Source of the DNA: Bacillota bacterium | GTDB lineage: Bacteria; Bacillota; Clostridia; Acetivibrionales; DTU013 | Direction of reading: 5' to 3' | Length of the DNA: 16,478 nucleotides | NCBI GenBank assembly: GCA_023412665.1 | Contig: JAEZCA010000018.1 | Span: 1-16,478, forward strand | In this document: positions 14,414 to 16,478 of the stretch, in pieces | Position numbering within the stretch: position 1 is the first letter of the stretch | Layout: every line of letters begins with the position of its first letter | Translations under genes and position numbers: made by a program | The notes under the pieces: generated by a model | What the model was told of the DNA's origin: nothing | The model's database searches: none | Seen by the model: the letters and a program-made list of their open reading frames with translations, nothing else

Positions 14414-15742
14414 ATGTCTAAAAAATTTTTGATTACAGTGATCGTGTTATCGATATTTCTATCATTAACAGCTTGTATGCCCCAGGGTAAGGAAGCGAAT
14501 AATGGTATAAGCAATATCAATCCGGATCAAACAATCACGGAGCATGAAGAATCAGCAGATCCGGCAGTGCCAGCCGGGAATACAGGCAAAGAGATTGCTC
14601 CGGATAACAATCAGGAAGCAATTCAGAAAAATAACAGTATAGTTGAGTTGAATGGAAATTACACCCGTTTTGATGAAATCAAAGGGTATGGCGGTGATTA
14701 TGAGTATCTTTCCATGATAGGCGAGGCTGACGGGAATATTATCATGGAGTATTTGCCACCTTCTTACAAAGAAGAGGATAAGCCTTCGCTTATGCTTGTT
14801 GATCTTAATACTCTTGAAGTAATGAAAACAGTCGTGATGGAGAGTCCGGACCCGGATTCGCAGGAAAGTCCGATCTCTCATATCAAAATGGCCGGCGATA
14901 AAATCATGGTGTGTTTCGATGAGTATATATCAGTGATTGACAAAGCATTGAAGCCAATAGAGGAGATACCGTTACCGGAAGCTATCATAGAAAGATCCAA
15001 ACGGGAAGAGGTATTTGACGAAGACGACAACGTGATAACATATTATGGCAGATATGATATATCCAATGACATGACGAAAATCGTATATACTGATGAAGCC
15101 GGAATCAAGCTGTATGACATGAAGAGCAATAAGGAAGTATTGCTGACAAAAAACATATATATAGAGGACCTCTTAGAAAGGTATATCTATAATTCGCCCA
15201 GGTTTATAGCAAACGATACAAAGGTCATCGTAAACAAGGGGGGCTATGAGTATTCTTTAGGGTACACCATATACGGCATTGCCGATGGTTCTCTGAAATC
15301 ATTGGACCTGTTTACAGAATTCGGCCCGAATGAAATCTACTATGACACAGGGCTGCTGGAGCCTGGAATAGCAGTTTACAATGCGCAAACGGATGAATAT
15401 GAAGGTAAAAGAATATATCTGGATTTTGAGTCCGGAGATGTAACCGAGCTTCAGGTAGAGAAGTATCCATATGAACATTACTTCTTTCAGGATAACGTGT
15501 ATGTCGGAGAAAACTATGCCGCCTATGCAACCTGTGTGTGGTATGAAGACGGTGATGAAAATGAAACCAAAAACGACATGTATTATATAAACCGCCTGAA
15601 CCTGAAGACGCTGGAGTCAGAAAATGATATCCTGGCTGTCAAAGGCGGTGGTCCGCATATCCTCGGTGTCCTTGCAGATGGAAGAGTTCTGTTCCGGTAT
15701 AGCTATAAAGAAAGTGAAAGTGGTGTATGTATAACTAAATAG
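14414..15742 (+). CDS. Lipoprotein, probable beta-propeller, function unknown
   Basis: This 442-residue protein is exported and lipid-anchored. The signal peptide (MSKKFLITVIVLSIFLSL) ends in the lipobox LTAC with acylated C21. The frame is open from 14378, but the ATG at 14414 follows AAAGGTGGGG and begins the signal peptide directly. A low-complexity acidic linker follows (about 22-75). The rest is rich in beta-strands with repeated blocks such as NIIMEYLPP, LMLVDLNTLEV, KIMVCFDEYISVIDK, KIVYTDEAGIKLYDMKSNK and GYTIYGIADGSLKSLDL. This pattern of a value, then a label or state, is typical of WD40/TolB-like propellers. I do not recognise a specific family. It precedes a second lipoprotein by 57 bp on the same strand, probably in one operon. 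Confidence 0.75.
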   Translation: MSKKFLITVIVLSIFLSLTACMPQGKEANNGISNINPDQTITEHEESADPAVPAGNTGKEIAPDNNQEAIQKNNSIVELNGNYTRFDEIKGYGGDYEYLSMIGEADGNIIMEYLPPSYKEEDKPSLMLVDLNTLEVMKTVVMESPDPDSQESPISHIKMAGDKIMVCFDEYISVIDKALKPIEEIPLPEAIIERSKREEVFDEDDNVITYYGRYDISNDMTKIVYTDEAGIKLYDMKSNKEVLLTKNIYIEDLLERYIYNSPRFIANDTKVIVNKGGYEYSLGYTIYGIADGSLKSLDLFTEFGPNEIYYDTGLLEPGIAVYNAQTDEYEGKRIYLDFESGDVTELQVEKYPYEHYFFQDNVYVGENYAAYATCVWYEDGDENETKNDMYYINRLNLKTLESENDILAVKGGGPHILGVLADGRVLFRYSYKESESGVCITK

Positions 15743-15799
15743 GACAAACATGGAACAATTTTCTCGCTTTGTCTGTCTATTGAGCTGGGGTGAAAATAG

Positions 15800-16261
15800 A
15801 TGAAGAAGAGTATGGCTTTATTAATTGCTATTTTTGTGTGTATTGTCTTTTTAGGTGCATGTGACAGGACTTATAAAAAGGCTGACAAGCTGGAGCCTAC
15901 ACAGATTGAGTCTGTCAATGGTTTTGAAGGCATTGCCATGACCATAAAAAAGGGGACGGTTTCTTCTACAGGGCTGGCAGTCATACTTGAAAACTATTCT
16001 GACAGGGAGTTTGTCTATGTACCTATTATCAATCTGGAGGTAAAGATCGATGATATGTGGTATCAGGTACCTGTTCTAAACTATATAGATTATAATATGG
16101 CGCTGTCATGTTTAGAGCCGGGTGACGATAAAGAACTGGATTTTAACTGGGAGTACGAGTATGGGAAGTTAGGCAAGGGGAAATACCGGGTAATTTTGTG
16201 TGAACAATTGCATACAGAATCCGATCAGCTTTATCTTGCAGCAGAGTTTGAAATTGAATAA
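15800..16261 (+). CDS. Small lipoprotein with Big_14-like Ig domain
   Basis: This 153-residue exported protein has a signal peptide (MKKSMALLIAIFVCIVF) ending in lipobox LGAC with acylated C21. Residues of about 45-152 resemble the bacterial Ig-like Big_14 family: MTIKKGTVSSTGLAVILENYSDREFVY, then LEVKIDDMWYQVP, then LEPGDDKELDFNWEYEYGKLGKGKYRVIL. (Shown here in pieces; strands are separated by the typical turns.) Such proteins sit on the outer face of the membrane, and their role is not well known. The start has TGGGGTGAA upstream. It follows the propeller lipoprotein after 57 bp and is followed by the repeat cluster at the right edge. Confidence 0.8.
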   Translation: MKKSMALLIAIFVCIVFLGACDRTYKKADKLEPTQIESVNGFEGIAMTIKKGTVSSTGLAVILENYSDREFVYVPIINLEVKIDDMWYQVPVLNYIDYNMALSCLEPGDDKELDFNWEYEYGKLGKGKYRVILCEQLHTESDQLYLAAEFEIE

Positions 16262-16270
16262 TGTAATAGT

Positions 16271-16325
16271 CCCCCTCCTCTATACGTATTTTCAGCCCTT
16301 CAGGCTGAAAAACGCTTGGTGGGGG
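16271..16325. repeat. Hairpin repeat, copy 2 of family A
   Basis: A 55-bp unit with core TTTTCAGCC (16289-16297) pairing with GGCTGAAAA (16303-16311). Outer arms CCCCC (16271-16275) and GGGGG (16321-16325) close it, replacing CCGCC/GGCGG of copy 1. It sits 9 bp after the lipoprotein stop and may serve as its terminator. Confidence 0.8.
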
Positions 16326-16343
16326 TTACCGATTGAAAAAGCT

Positions 16344-16372
16344 GTCAGCGGCGAGTAAAATCTCCCACTGAC
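16344..16372. repeat. Additional hairpin between repeat families
   Basis: GTCAG (16344-16348) pairs with CTGAC (16368-16372), continuing inward through GG/CC and GAG/CTC with one mismatch and one bulge. It has no counterpart next to the other copies in this window. Confidence 0.6.
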
Positions 16373-16381
16373 GTTGTTCAA

Positions 16382-16478
16382 ACGCCACGTTTAGGCGTGG
16401 CGCACGGAGTGTAGCGTAGGGCGAATTCATTTCGCCCGCAGCGAGGGGGTATGGGGGCTTGCCCCCATTGGAAATTGA
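16382..16478 (-). repeat. Multi-hairpin repeat, copy 2 of family B (reaches window edge)
   Basis: This 97-bp element is in inverted orientation relative to 13809-13904 and about 94% identical. Its third hairpin is better paired here (CGCCACG/CGTGGCG). It runs to the last base, so its outer end may lie beyond the window. Confidence 0.85.

Overview
The window looks like chromosomal DNA from an anaerobic, spore-forming member of the Clostridia. The evidence is a phenylalanine-type T-box leader in front of pheS-pheT, a gene for an alpha/beta-type small acid-soluble spore protein, a short 450-residue Bacillus-type glucose-6-phosphate isomerase, Gram-positive style AGGAGG ribosome binding sites, consensus sigma-A promoters, and lipoproteins with Gram-positive lipoboxes. 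Most housekeeping genes here use many ATA (Ile) and AGG/AGA (Arg) codons.

Layout. From 1 to 752 (minus strand) is the start of a membrane-anchored TPR protein that runs off the left edge. From 753 to 1438 are divergent promoters and the T-box leader of pheST. From 1439 to 4902 are pheS and pheT, followed by a bidirectional terminator shared with the convergent spore-protein gene (5024-5245, minus). From 5425 to 6961 is pgi with its own promoter and a second bidirectional terminator, shared with a convergent calcineurin-like phosphoesterase (6960-7760, minus). From 7821 to 9168 are a hairpin repeat, a 13-2-13 inverted repeat, a near-consensus promoter, and an overlapping pair made of a CadC-like metal-sensing ArsR repressor and a PHP-family phosphoesterase. 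From 9224 to 12322 is a 1032-residue membrane GGDEF-EAL protein for cyclic di-GMP turnover.

The right third is more accessory. It holds a lone 2,4-diaminopentanoate dehydrogenase-like gene (12746-13771) with codon use unlike its neighbours, a tRNA-Leu(UAG) gene on the minus strand with a clean promoter and terminator, and two lipoprotein genes in a likely operon. One lipoprotein looks like a beta-propeller; the other has a Big_14-like Ig fold. This segment is bracketed by two inverted copies, about 94% identical, of a roughly 97-bp multi-hairpin repeat (13809-13904 and 16382-16478). A second repeat family, about 56 bp with a 9-bp hairpin, occurs at 7821-7877 and 16271-16325.

The main leads are the two hairpin repeat families and their composite arrangement at the right edge, the metal sensor coupled to a PHP enzyme instead of an efflux pump, and the probably acquired dehydrogenase gene followed by an orphan Shine-Dalgarno sequence. 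No phage, CRISPR, transposase or toxin-antitoxin genes are visible. No system was recognised that is clearly new.
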